A stretch of 64,000 nucleotides of DNA from Poecilobothrus nobilitatus (Eukaryota > Arthropoda > Insecta > Diptera > Dolichopodidae). The position numbers and the translations under genes are program-made. The DNA lies in assembly GCA_947095535.1 (NCBI GenBank), contig OX352774.1, forward strand, positions 38,828,496-38,892,495, read 5' to 3'. Under the pieces are notes generated by a model. The model was not told the DNA's origin. It ran no database searches and saw only the letters and a program-made list of their open reading frames with translations. This document shows, in pieces, positions 35,543 through 46,149 of the stretch (position 1 is the stretch's first letter; every line of letters begins with the position of its first letter).

Positions 35543-35938
35543 AGAAAACGAGGAAAAGTGCAATAGAGTAGACTCTGTCAAATCTGGGATACCAGTATGA
35601 AGATAATATATATGTTGTTTGTATAAAACTTGATCATCTTTTATAAAATTTTAGATGTTTAACATAATTAAGTACCAAGATGATAAGATAAGTCAGTATG
35701 ACAGATACTGAAACATATTGCCCCGAATCAACAATATTTTACAAAAGTTATTGCCATAAAAGTTGATCACAGATTTCAGATGCCTAATAGCATAATTATG
35801 CTCCCATATAAGCAAGCTACCTAAACTTGCTGCTCTAGCACAATTTAATTTTACAGAGGTTGGTTTGCAACTTAACATCTTTTCACAAAATTTCAGATAA
35901 CTATAGCTTTAATAGACACTGATTTCATACGGATATAA
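35543..35938 (-). mobile_element. HINE-B, deleted copy
   Basis: The 3' terminus on the minus strand is intact in form: 'tatcccagatttgacagag', 'tctactctattgcac', 'ttttcctcgttttc'. The other end shows 'tatatccgtatgaa'. Internal blocks shared with the copy at 17778-18290 are 'ataaaacttgat', 'ttttacaaaagtt' and 'tttcagataactata'. The CCGTCC tract is deleted. Confidence 0.6.
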
Positions 35939-36634
35939 AGAGAAATAGTAGCATTTGAGTTTAGTTATATAATTTCATATATTTGTTTTTTATTCTTTCT
36001 TCAACCCTTTAATTAGCTTAAGGTATCCATAAATACATATACATACACAATACATATTTGTGCGCCATAAATTATGCAATACGAAAATATTCTATTGCGA
36101 TTATAAACTATTACGAATCACTTTATAAAATGCTCAAATTAAATATCGGTGTTAGAATCCTAAATTGGGTGACTTAATTATTACACCATTGGTTAGATTA
36201 TTATTAAAATTTTTTATTTTTAAAAATTGTACTTTCCAAATGTTTACCTAGAATAAAAAAAAAACCTCAACTGTTTCGTTTAAAATAAAACGTGAAAAAA
36301 TCTAAATGCAATTAAAAAAAGAATCTCGATATATAAATCAGAATTTTTTAACTTAATAGGACAACATTTACCTGCACTAAACATAGTATCTTACAAATTT
36401 TAAATATACATACATATTTCTATATTTATTATATAATAGAACTTAAGAACACCACCATATATAACATAAATAAATAATAGTTTTTTTTATAATAATTTTC
36501 CGGATAAAAAATCAAAGCTTAGGTATATAATCACATATGTACATACATATACATACAAATGTTAACTATATATCGAAACCTTTACCAGACAATTTATGTT
36601 ATAATCCTCATATTAAATTACATTTTTTTTTTTT
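35939..36634. other. AT-rich DNA, nothing recognised
   Basis: It lies downstream (minus strand) of the candidate exon at 36635 and could be its 3' UTR. 'catatgtacatacatatacatacaa' type repeats occur near 36534. Confidence 0.3.
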
Positions 36635-36719
36635 TTATTTAAACCGACGACCACCAACAAAACCAACCGCACGTGTTCGATGTAAATTGTATAATTTTGA
36701 TATTGAATATAAGTTGGAA
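36635..36719 (-). CDS. Possible 3'-terminal coding exon, unidentified gene
   Basis: On the minus strand a good acceptor precedes it: 'ttttttactctctattcc' followed by 'acattag'. After that comes an open frame reading SNLYSISKLYNLHRTRAVG then FVGGRRFK and a stop at 36635-36637, followed by an A/T-rich run. The stretch is distinctly more complex than its flanks. The complementary frame on the plus strand is also open but has no acceptor. I do not recognise the peptide. It could share a gene with the candidate at 25156-25221, which is on the same strand, as an alternative end, but nothing in the sequence links the two. Confidence 0.3.
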
Positions 36720-37051
36720 CTAATGTGGAATAGAGAGTAAAAAAGTAAAATATGTATGTAGAAACTATATAATACAAAAAAATAATAATAATGAAACCAC
36801 AAAGAAAGAAACACCAAAGCTGAATTACTTATCATTAAATTTTTAACAAGGATTTTCCAGATTTTCCTCGTTTTTCACATTTATTTTATTTTTTTTTTCG
36901 ATTGTTTTTAGTTTTTCTTTTTACTTTTCTAGTACGTTATTCACGATTGTGGTATTAAAATAATTCTGAGAAAAATAATTTTAAAATAAATAAAAAAAAT
37001 AAAATAAAAGAAACCAAAAACGTTTTACTATTGACTTTCACATATACAAAT
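36720..37051. other. AT-rich DNA, nothing recognised
   Basis: Poly-A/T tracts only; the probable intron side of the candidate exon if that is real. Confidence 0.35.
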
Positions 37052-37115
37052 ACAGTGAAGTTTCAATTATACATCGGCCGGAAATAAATTGTTGAAATCG
37101 AACTTTCCCAAGTAT
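37052..37115 (+). mobile_element. Possible pogo/Tigger-type terminal repeat remnant
   Basis: 'cagtgaagtttcaattatac' then 'atcggccggaaataaattg' and 'ttgaaatcgaactttccc' resembles the start of pogo-like elements and MITEs ('CAGTG(G/A)A(C/G)..TC..TTA' plus a 'CCGGAAA..TTG' segment). No matching opposite end is visible, so this is a solo end at best. Confidence 0.3.
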
Positions 37116-37199
37116 TCTAAACTTTTCTGAACTTAGACCAAAATGCTTTTAAAAAATTGTAATTTTAATTTTTATTTTATATAAAAAGTCCTACATTCT

Positions 37200-37530
37200 G
37201 TTGTCAGACCAGTTTCCTAAAATTTGTCAGACCTTACTTACTGATCTTACTTTACCTTACTTTGAAGGTTAAATTAGATTAGATTATTATTTAAGGGGTA
37301 TCAGTAACATTGTGAACTTTTGATGTAGATCTATTGTACTCCCTCTAAGAGGATTTTCTCTTCATTTTACTTCTGTCAACCTTACTAGATCTAAGAAACT
37401 AAAGATCTGTAAAGGATTTTTAGCTTGTAGTTGATCTTTCGTAAAACAATATCCTCCTAGGTGCAAATATATTGTTCTAAATAAAGCTTGGCAGTTTTTC
37501 AGTATCTTGTTACTGAACTTTACTGAATTA
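37200..37530 (-). pseudogene. LINE polymerase extreme C-terminus remnant
   Basis: The minus strand reads NCQALFRTIYLHLGGYCF, then LQAKNPLQIFSFLDLVRL, a stop at about 37331, and RGSTIDL. This follows the ending of RNase H-bearing insect LINE polymerases, 'CPALxxxRxxxLGxxxF......P..LLxF(I)', and the short 3' UTR after it. The preceding zinc-binding 'CRxC' region is eroded. It is close in type to the fragment at 27000-27275, and both lie on the minus strand. Confidence 0.5.
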
Positions 37531-38204
37531 GATCAAAACAAATTATCTAGTTTTTAATCAATTTATCTGTGTTCTGAATTGCAACATTTATTAAACCTAT
37601 TGCTAAAATCACTTAAACTTAAATAAATTATTAAACATCAGAAAGCTTAAACGAAATGAATTTTAAAGTGCTTATGTTTTTTTATATATATTTTTTATAC
37701 ATATATAAGCTTGAATATGACCATAAATATGTTTTCAAATATATTTTGAGGATCAGATTTGAAATTTTTAAAATTTATCACAATTTTTAGGTTGAAAATA
37801 TTTTTAAAGTAAAATTAAATACTATTTTTATTATACTATACCTAATTAGTAGGAGGAGGTTTTTTTGCAATATCTAAATCTTAAAATATAATTTAAAATT
37901 TTTAGTTTTATTTTTGAATATATAGATAAGTGCCGTAATTACAGTCACGGTCAAAACTATAAGAACGTATCTTTAGTAATTTTAATTACATTATAAATAT
38001 GTAGTTTCGTAATGTTTATTTTAATGTTCAATTACTTTCTAATGAAATAGTGACATAGGTCAAATTATATAAAACCAGTAAAATCTGAAAAAAAGTATTG
38101 AATTCAATTTAATAAGAACTGATTATAATAACCCGTATTAAAGAATTGACAATGTCATCTCAAATTTCTCAAGATAAACCTCTTTAAAATTCTTATACTT
38201 CAGA

Positions 38205-38715
38205 TTTTTTTTTTTTTTTACGAGGGACGGTGGAAAACTTCAAAAGTAACTCAAAGAAACTGCACGAGGTTCCTGTCGTTAGTGTTGAACTCTAATCAAC
38301 CAAAACCACCTCCTTTAAAACTTTTAGATGGGTCCTTTAATAATAATAATATAATACACAGCTTGGTTTTGTGGAAAAGGACGAAAGAAGGATTACTTGG
38401 GAAATTGGATTTATTATGATTGGGATTATGGAGGATGAAGGAAAACAATTTGGAGAGTTATTTTGAAGAAAGATGTTAATGTTCTTCTTCAATTTCATTA
38501 TATCGTACACAAATGAATTACCAACTTTTGGAAACACGTGTGTGGACATAAGGTTCCATAAACAGACGTGCGCATGTCAAACGAATTTCCGAATGCTGTG
38601 TTACGCCATCTTGACAGTTATGGGTGGGCATACGCCAGTTCCACAGTGTATGGGTGGGCATCTATCTGTTGCACTCTTCCTTTCACGTTGGAAAACTTTG
38701 AGTGGAGGCATTATT
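38205..38715 (-). pseudogene. LINE-E polymerase C-terminus with 3' UTR and A-tail
   Basis: The minus strand, with two or three frame changes, reads MPPLKVFQRERKSAT, AHPYTVELAYAHP, NTAFGNSF.MRTS, then THVFPKVGNSFVYD and a short tail. It aligns piece by piece with the copy at 46150-46700 (shared AFGNSFxxRTS and (V/I)FP(K/R)(V/I)G). The 3' UTR holds 'aggaggtggttttggttg' and 'agagttcaacactaacg', then an A-tail (T run 38205-38219). The 70-codon minus-strand frame 38337-38549 is part of this, and the plus-strand frames are shadows. Broken by frameshifts, it cannot make polymerase. Confidence 0.72.
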
Positions 38716-40162
38716 TGTTTTATTTTTTTCGAACAGGTATTCAAGTGTTAACATTTAGATTTTAGATTGCTATAGCAAAAATAAAATAAAATTATTTTAT
38801 TATTTTTTTACGTACCACCACATAGTTTAATGTATAAGGTAGGTATTGTTTTTACACCAAAAATTTGTACAAGTAATTTTTTAACGTGATGTGTGTGTTT
38901 GTGTGTGGATGTGGATATGTCAGTAGGCACGTGTACAACTTAAATGGCGGAACGGAATTCTTTGAAACTTCATATTTAAGTTTTTGATATAAATATCTCG
39001 GAAGCTTTTGCAGCAAATCGGACAACCCAGAGTGGTAGTTTACTAGTGTCATTTTTAAATTTTTTGCGAATATTTGGTAACAAAAAAATATTATGGAAAA
39101 AATTATTAAGAAAAAGTTGTTACACAATATATCTTTACATATCTCTAAAAATTTCTATATCTAATATCTATGCATATATTCTCTTGTTGATGGTGCAAAA
39201 TTCAGATTGTAAAGTTTTTATTAGCAGATTTAATATTAATGTTATGTTACGTTTGTTTTGTATTTGTTTACAATTCTTATTATTTTTTACTTTTAATATG
39301 TTTGAATGAAAAAAACGGTCGGTCCTGCGGTCGGTCCTGTGGAGGATATAGCTGATTTATTTTTTTTTTATAAAATGATCAACTAAACCTTTTAATAAAC
39401 AAAAGAATCAAATTCCACTTTACCAAAATGTTAACTATTCCTTTATTTAAAAGAACTGTAGGAATCAAATGTCAAAAATTTGATTTCTTTTACAAATATC
39501 CAATTGATATTCATTTAAAAGCACTGAAGTATTAAATTACACAATTATATCCTTTTCTTATTTTCTTTTTGTTTTGCTTTTATACATTTTTTTTTACAAT
39601 TTGCAATTTATGTAATCTATAATTTGCAATTTATGTAATTATGTAATGGTCAATCATTTTTAAAATTTAAGAGATTTTAAATAAATAAGTTTAGATTTGA
39701 ATATTTAAAAACCAAAGTTTTAAAAATAACAATTTAAAGAATATTTACTTATTTATTTAATGGTTCTCCCTATAATTCCAATTGATATTTCTCTTCCAAG
39801 TGTATAATAGTTAGCCTAATCCAAAATTCTAAATCTGCATTTTGCCTAATATTCTCTAACAAGAAGGATATTTTCGCAAAGTTCCATTTAGCATAACCGT
39901 GTAATTTTGCAACAGGATGTTTAAGATAAAATAATGCCATATTATTAAATATTTGACTAAGTTTAACATAGATTTCCTAAAATATTTTTAAAGCCTTTAA
40001 CAAAGGAACAAAATTATATTAAAGAGTTAAATGTATGAAGGTACATTTAAAAAATTATTCTTGGAAATTTCGGAAAAAAGCAACTATTGTTTTTTGTTCA
40101 AAATGAGGTAATCACATAGAGATTTTATCTTTTGGAAAATTTAATTTGATAACATGCGATAT
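38716..40162. other. AT-rich DNA, nothing recognised
   Basis: It contains a short GT-rich patch (38890-38925), a 'cggtcggtcctg' pair at 39316-39340 and a 19-bp tandem pair 'aatttgcaatttatgtaat' near 39598-39640. No gene seen. Confidence 0.45.
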
Positions 40163-41748
40163 TTATACCCGTACGATAGGATCGGGTATAATAAAATTAC
40201 TCCTCCGTTTGTAACACCTCGAAATAAGCGAGCTAGATATACCTTCAAAGGTATGGATCGGATCAGAAAAAAATTCTAAGACTTTTGAGCCATGTCCGTC
40301 CGTCCGTCCGTCCGTCCGTCAGCACGCTAACTCAAAAACTAAGAAAGCTAGAATCTTGAAATTTACACAAAATATTTTGGGAGTAATTTGTAGGTTCCCT
40401 ATTTTTTTTGGTTGAGTTTGGACCAAGCCTTAGGGTAGCTCTCGAACACCTAACTTTTAGATCTCCACATTTTTTTTGCAATAGAGCTATGAAATTTTAA
40501 CTACTGATAGATCTCACAAAAATATTAATTTTATTTTTAATAACTTTTTTTTGTAGCCCCACCCGTTACGGAGCTACAGCTCCCCAAAGGTTCAAAAAAG
40601 CTCTATATTTAAATTGTTATAGCACAAGTTGTATAAGGTATATCTTCATTTTGAAAACGCCAAATGATTACTACTTTCATTAGCTTTAACAGTATATATA
40701 CAATAAATATATATTTGTGGCATACGGTGTCTTAATTTACCGTTATGCGAAATTCAAATTTTGCAAAATTCTTTAAACCTTCCATCTTCTAAACGGTTTA
40801 AGTTGGAAACTTGAAATTTTGGCAGAAGTTAGATCTTTAAAAATAAGTATGAGTCATTTCAGAAATTTTTTTTGTATCACCCTCCGTTTAGGAGCTGTAA
40901 GGGGTCAAAAACTGAAAATTTCCTATTTTGAAACACCTGTAACTTGAACACCTATTAAAATTTTTTTGAAGTAATACACAAAAATTAAAGCTCCAACATT
41001 ATACTTTTATTTCTGTTAACAACTTTTTTTAATAATATAGGGTTACTTTATAATTGACGAAAGTGTTACTTGATTTTTTCAAATTTTCTAACAAATTTCT
41101 TTAACGTATTTTTTCCATTTTGTTTTACTCGATAATTTGAAATTGTTGAGGATATAATGCGTAGTACAAAAAAATGTAATTAAATAAACAACATAACGGT
41201 TGCTTGAAGAATTTTTATTTATATGATATTGATATATATACATACTTATATAATATCATGTTTATTTACATATCGTATATGTCACTAGTGAATGAATGAT
41301 AAGAGTATAGATGTATATTATATAGCGCCGTATTTACATACATATATGTATTTTATTGTACTTATAAGAAATTATTCTGTCAATGGAATATTTAAATATA
41401 ATATAATATAATATTTAAAATTATATTTACTGTTTTCTACTTAGTAAATTTAATATACATTTACCGCTTAGTATTAAATGGTACTATAGAATATTTGAAA
41501 AAGTTTTGGATTGATAATCGTTATGTGGAAGGTTAGAATCTGCTTTTGAAGAATGTACATATAAACATATAGTTTGAATATATGTACAACCCATAGTTCT
41601 AGAAATTATAAAATTCACTCAAATTATTTTAAAATACTAAAATATTAAAAAAATAATATTGTAAGCAGAGTGACAGGCTGTGAACATACTAACGGTTCGT
41701 ACGGGTATCTAAGAGTTGACAAAGTCAACTGTATTCTTCCTCGTTTTT
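40163..41748 (+). mobile_element. HINE-B, near full-length
   Basis: The 5' end TTATACCCG folds with CGGGTATAA 13 bases later. 'tttgtaacacctcg' and 'gagctagatataccttc' precede five CCGT units (40296-40319) and 'gctaactcaaaaact', mirroring Drosophila INE-1. The core holds 'ttgtagccccacccgttacg' blocks shared with family C. The 3' end has GTACGGGTAT, the hairpin AGTTGAC-aaa-GTCAACT (41714-41730) and 'cctcgttttt'. ATACCCGTACGA is an exact 12-bp inverted repeat of the region just before the hairpin. No protein gene; the plus-strand frames at 41670-42063 span the end of this element and the next SINE. Confidence 0.8.
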
Positions 41749-41840
41749 CTCAAAATTTTAAGGAAAATCAGAGGAAGGAGATTTTTAAAACTCAAGTCGC
41801 AAATAATCAAATATTTATTTTTTATTTCTTATTTTTTCTT

Positions 41841-42010
41841 AGTGGCCTTGTGGATACAAGCATACAAAATATGCTCTAAACATCGAGGAAGTATGGATTC
41901 CAATCCCACAGATGTTCTAATAATAATTCCTTCTAACGATATTTACAGCCTTACGACATTAACATCTGTGTGTAATGTCCTTATCACATCTTTACTACAA
42001 TCTTTACTTT
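41841..42010 (+). mobile_element. tRNA-derived SINE, copy 1 (most diverged)
   Basis: It aligns with the SINE at 54881-55063: 'ggccttgtggatacaagcat' at the 5' end, stem AGCATA-caaaa-TATGCT, 'taaacatcgagg', then 'tatggattccaatcccaca' in place of box B. CCTTG at the start can pair with CGAGG after the stem, keeping the extra stem with one G-T wobble. The 3' hairpin is degraded. A nearby direct duplication of 'acatctttact' extends the tail. Confidence 0.6.
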
Positions 42011-42490
42011 CACATCTTTACTTACAGATGCTTCGTAAACACTTTGAATTAGTTCAAAACTAAAAACTACATAGAAACTTACCAATTGTTCATTATTTTA
42101 ATATTTCTAAATTATCTATAAATTTTTAATTTGTAAATAGCTCCTTAATTAACCCAAATACATGTATGTAACTATTATTCGTAATTAAGTATGTACAAAT
42201 ATATGATTTAAATTTTAATTTTTTCCTGACCAAACCATGAAATATTTTTTCAAGCATTAAAAATAAAAAATACTTTTTAAAGAGAAATACAAATAAATTG
42301 ATAATATAATACTCCCTCCATATGACTTTCTTCGATATATTTTTTATATAGTTTACAGCATACAACTGTAAGGAATGGGTTTTATCCGAAAGGAGAGTTA
42401 TCGATTTTCAAATTACTTTGAAAGTTATTGTCTTATCATCTTTTTCCAGTAATAACCCAAAATTGAAAAATCCAATAAATTCAAAATGCA

Positions 42491-42530
42491 GTACAAGAAA
42501 AAAAAACGGAGTACAAGAAAAAAAAACGGA
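42491..42530. repeat. Two tandem 20-bp units
   Basis: 'gtacaagaaaaaaaaacgga' is repeated exactly twice, immediately before the foldback element. Confidence 0.9.
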
Positions 42531-42744
42531 CCGCGTCATAAGTTCGACAAAAATTTTTTGTTATGTCGTTTTAATATTAATAATTTTTTGAACTTATGGC
42601 GCATAAATATTAAAGACGCCATAAGTTAGATAGAAAATTTTTGTCGAAATTATGTCGTTTTTAATTTAAATAAAATAAAATAATTCTGTCTAAATTATTA
42701 AACTCTAATCAGCTTTTGCTGTAGCAGCTAATGATAAATAGGTC

Positions 42745-42838
42745 CCTCAGAGCAACGCGGCGCGGTCCGACTAGGCCGCGGCTTCCGCAAACGCGTAGAA
42801 CATTGCCCTCTAGTTTCGCGCCCCGCACCCTCGCTTTT
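42745..42838. other. GC-rich island
   Basis: Roughly 90 bases rich in CG dinucleotides ('gcaacgcggcgcggtccg', 'ggccgcggcttccgc', 'cgcgccccgcaccctcgc') in otherwise very AT-rich DNA. It has open frames on the minus strand but no recognisable peptide. It could be the end of an unrelated mobile element or transferred/captured DNA. Confidence 0.8.
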
Positions 42839-42904
42839 ATGAATTTTTTCACACACAAAATATATACAAATACAAAAATATTAAGTAAATAATATACCTG
42901 TTCA

Positions 42905-43449
42905 AAATATTTTATCTGCGCAATCAAAAGCTGCAAAACAGGTTTTCGTCAATATTGAAAATGCTCCATCTATTCAATATTTGCGTTGATCTGGTGGTAT
43001 ATTTTCCGTTATCAGTTTGATAGAATTTTCCAAATAAAAAATGGTAAAGTTGCATTCTTTCATCATTATAACATATTGACAAAAGTGAGAAAATCAAAGG
43101 GATTAGTGATTTATTAGAACAAGGGAAGATAACAATACTGTTCTTCTTAAATAGAATGGCATATAAAAACAAAATAATAAACACTTCTAACAATTTTTAG
43201 GATGATGTTGATGACGATGAAATAGGCAATGAATCCGAGAAACCGAGTCTCAAACCCAATCCCAGGTGTTAAAAATGCATACTGTATTTATTTCGTAAAT
43301 TCGTCAAAAATTGTTTTTTTGCACCGGCACCTTAAGATCTGCCACACATGTCAGTTATCTTTACAAGCTGAAGCAGTTGCAAAAAACGAAAACAACTATC
43401 TTTACCCATATTGCAAAGCACCTCTTGAAGATATTCAAGTGTTCAAATG
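42905..43449 (+). pseudogene. Broken gene fragment ending in a RING-finger half
   Basis: The plus-strand frame ending at 43449 reads NAYCIYFVNSSKIVFL, HRHLKICHTCQLSLQAEAV, then YPYCKAPLEDIQVF. This fits the C-terminal type of RING domain, 'C..C...vvFLPCrHL.iC..C......CPyCkaPiedvqvF', as in many ubiquitin ligases. Key residues are lost: the second Cys of the first pair, the 'PC' before HL, and the first Cys of the CPxC pair. Upstream in another frame lies an acidic run, DDVDDDEIGNESEKPS, directly after 'ttctaacaatttttag', which looks like an intron branch point and acceptor. Further up, SAQSKAAKQVFVNIEN and IKNGKVAFFHHYNILTK are coding-like but interrupted by stops and shifts. It is probably a decayed ligase gene piece carried by the foldback; the parent gene is unknown. 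Confidence 0.5.
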
Positions 43450-43839
43450 ACAAAAATAAAAATATTATACATAAACCTATCCTTAAATTTTTTTTTTTTT
43501 CGAACTTATGTCGTTTTTAATATTAATAATTTTTTCAAACTTGTGACGCGTCAAATTTTTAATACGTCGAGCTTAGGTAGTTTTTTTTTGAACTTATGAC
43601 GTTCGAACTTATAACGCAGAGTCAAAAAAACTAGTAAAATATTTCTAGTAACATAAATCAAGAAATAAAAATCCAATGCTTGAGAATCCCGCCGAATAAT
43701 TCTCGCGAAAAATTTTAGAAATTAAATACACTATATTAAAAATGGTATTTTGCTGAATTTTTGTAAAATTTACTAGATTTTTTTTTATTGAATTTTGGTC
43801 CGGTTGTTAAACCTAATATGAAGTTTGAATGAAACCAAT

Positions 43840-44160
43840 TTTTAATCCATTACCGAGCTGTAGCCCCTCAACGTTGAAAAAAAAAAACCATTTTCAAATT
43901 TGTATAGCTTAATTTCTGCTTAAAATTTTTTTTTTATCTAAAAACACGTAACACACAGAATATTTTTTGAACTTTGTAAATCAAAATTATACTATACCAT
44001 ACCATTATTATATTTCCAATTTAGTATATATAAAATTTACCATTATGAGAAGGAAAATGTTAGAAGACTTTGTCAGAATTCTGAATTCTGAAATGTCAGA
44101 TTTATTACCTTAGAACATTTTTTTTGGACTTCTCTGTATTTAAGAACTGTAAGGGTCTTT
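43840..44160 (+). mobile_element. HINE-C-like partial copy
   Basis: 'ccattaccgagctgtagccc', then 'attttcaaatttgtatagc', 'tttaccattatgagaag' and 'ttaagaactgtaaggg' follow the order of the family-C/B core. Ends absent. Confidence 0.45.
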
Positions 44161-46058
44161 AGTTCCCTTTTCTGCCTTGTTTAATATAATGTATTAGAAG
44201 TTTAAGATTATGATATTATTTTGAGTTCACAATAAATATCTCGACGAAAGTATTGTAAAAAACAAATTACATAACTATTTACTGTCTTAATTAAAATAAA
44301 TATTTTTATTTTATTATACATATATAATGTCTTATAAAGTTTTAGTAACAGTTCCAAGTTGAAGAATTAAGATAGTGAGTTAAAAATGCTTGTTTTTGAA
44401 TTCTATTATCTAATTATAAATGAAAATTATTATATACTTAAATATTATTTAAAACAAATTCTTAGCTACGAAGCAAGTCAAATCCAGATTCCAAGTCAAA
44501 TTCATAAAAAGCCGGAAATATCACGGTAGTTTTCTTAAGGTTTTAGTGAACTTTTTGACATGAATCTCAGAAACTTTCAAAGATTCTTCCGTCAGAGGGA
44601 TCGCGTTATGACATAACTTTACACCAACTCTAGTCGAATTAGTTGTACTATGTTTTGAATGTACATTACCGATTTAAAGTCAGAGAGTCTAGAGAGTCAG
44701 AGAGTCAATAGCAAAAAATATCTTAAATCGATTAAAGGCAACACAAAATTACATCATGGTAGATGGTAGGTGTAATATAATATAGCTATTTCCCTCTGAT
44801 TTAATAACTCTTTTTTATATTTAAAGTATTTTTATTCATGAATTTATTTCAAACGTTTTATTTTGCACATTATTTTAAATTTAAAATTGTTAACACATTT
44901 TTCTTTATAAATATAGATAAGGTTACCGTTACATAATTGACTTTTTTACTGCCACAATACAACATATGTTTAAAATTCACCCTAATCTTATATATAAAAT
45001 ATTTCATTTGTTTTATATTTAAAACAAAAAAAAAAAAACATTATATTAAAGGAAAAATTATAGGAAAACCTTTATAAAGACAAGGGTGAAAAATGCAAGT
45101 GAATAAAAAAAGGGATTTTTCTTCATCAATTTTTTACTTTTTTTTTATTTTTCATTCATTTTTTATACATAGGTACCAGAATTTAAATCAATTGCTAAAA
45201 TAAGTAGAAACAACGCTTGTTGCATTGTGTAATAAAATTGTAAAAAAAAACATTTTTTTCTCTTCATTATATTAAATTTTCTTGAAACAATGATAAAATT
45301 ATACTTCAGACTCCACTTCAGACCAAATGAAAAGTATTGATGCACTTAATTTTAAGTATTGCGCAATTTTATAATAATAATAATAAAATGTAGGTCAAAT
45401 GACTTGACTTTAATTCAATTAATTAATATTGAAATTCATATCAGCGAAAATGTTTTTTTTTTTCTTTTTTTTTTTTTTCGTATTGGAATGTACAAGGATA
45501 AATAATTGGGAATTTAATAAGTACAGGAAGAAACAGAGCGTGTGCCTTTTCAACCCATACAAATTACCATTCCAGTTTTAACTACTCAATTTCAATAGTT
45601 AAACAATTAAAAAGAAAATTTATTGTTTATGTAAGAAAGAAGTGTGATAATATATTGTTTAAGTTGAAGCTACAAGTGTTATATATTTAACTTAAAACGA
45701 CCCATATAATATACTTTGTATTTTTATTTAAGGCACTTTGATTGTCATCAATTGGAAAATTCTTTGCTATACTTTATTTTAAATTAACTAAAAGAAATAA
45801 TTTAAAATTAAATATTTATGACAATATTGGAACAGTATTTCCATACAAATTGACTTCGTAATTTGTTTTTTTTTTTATTGATTAAATTGATTATCAATCC
45901 AAGGATATATTTTAGATATAATTTTAGAAATTCCAGTAATACAAATTTCAAATTATATTCTATAAAAATGTTGTCAAAATTTGCTAGTTGATTTCATTCG
46001 GTCCGTCTTTTAAAATATTGACACCATTTGACATAAAAAAGAAATTTCATCCATTTTA
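44161..46058. other. AT-rich DNA with one complex patch
   Basis: The patch 44450-44760 is more complex. On the minus strand it reads TRVGVKLCHNAIPLTEES and VKKFTKTLRKL, vaguely like the closing 'GVKLYNxLP...FKxxLKxxL' of some LINE polymerases, which is too weak to call. 'gagagtcagagagtc' repeats sit at 44684-44706. Otherwise only A/T tracts. Confidence 0.35.
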
Positions 46059-46130
46059 ATTTTTTTGCGAGGGTAGGTGGGAATTATCGAAAGACATTAT
46101 ATAAACTAGGAAGAAACTAGTAGAAGTCTT
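46059..46130 (-). mobile_element. LINE-E 3' tip, inverted relative to the next copy
   Basis: The T run at 46059-46066 followed by 'gcgagggtaggtggg' is the complement of the 3' tip of the plus-strand copy ('ccgcacctacccttgc' plus A-tail at 46665-46700). It is a short 3'-end fragment placed back to back with the longer copy. Confidence 0.55.
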
Positions 46131-46149
46131 TTATGAATGAATATTTAAA

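Larger units (their letters stand above)
42531..43617. mobile_element. Foldback composite enclosing foreign sequence
   Basis: The left edge is GCGTCATAAGTTCGA (42533-42547). The right edge is its reverse complement with one change (TTCGAACTTATAACGC at 43602-43617). Arm units 'cgaacttatg(g/a)cg' and their complements recur: left at about 42533, 42588 and 42614, right at 43501, 43540, 43590 and 43604. The direct block 'aatattaataatttttt' is in both arms. Between the arms (about 42664-43498) lies unrelated DNA with a GC-rich patch and a RING-like reading frame, as if captured or inserted. Confidence 0.6.

Noticed and set aside
41670..42063. Overlapping plus-strand frames of 69 and 115 codons
   Set aside because: They run from the HINE-B 3' end into a SINE; no protein similarity.
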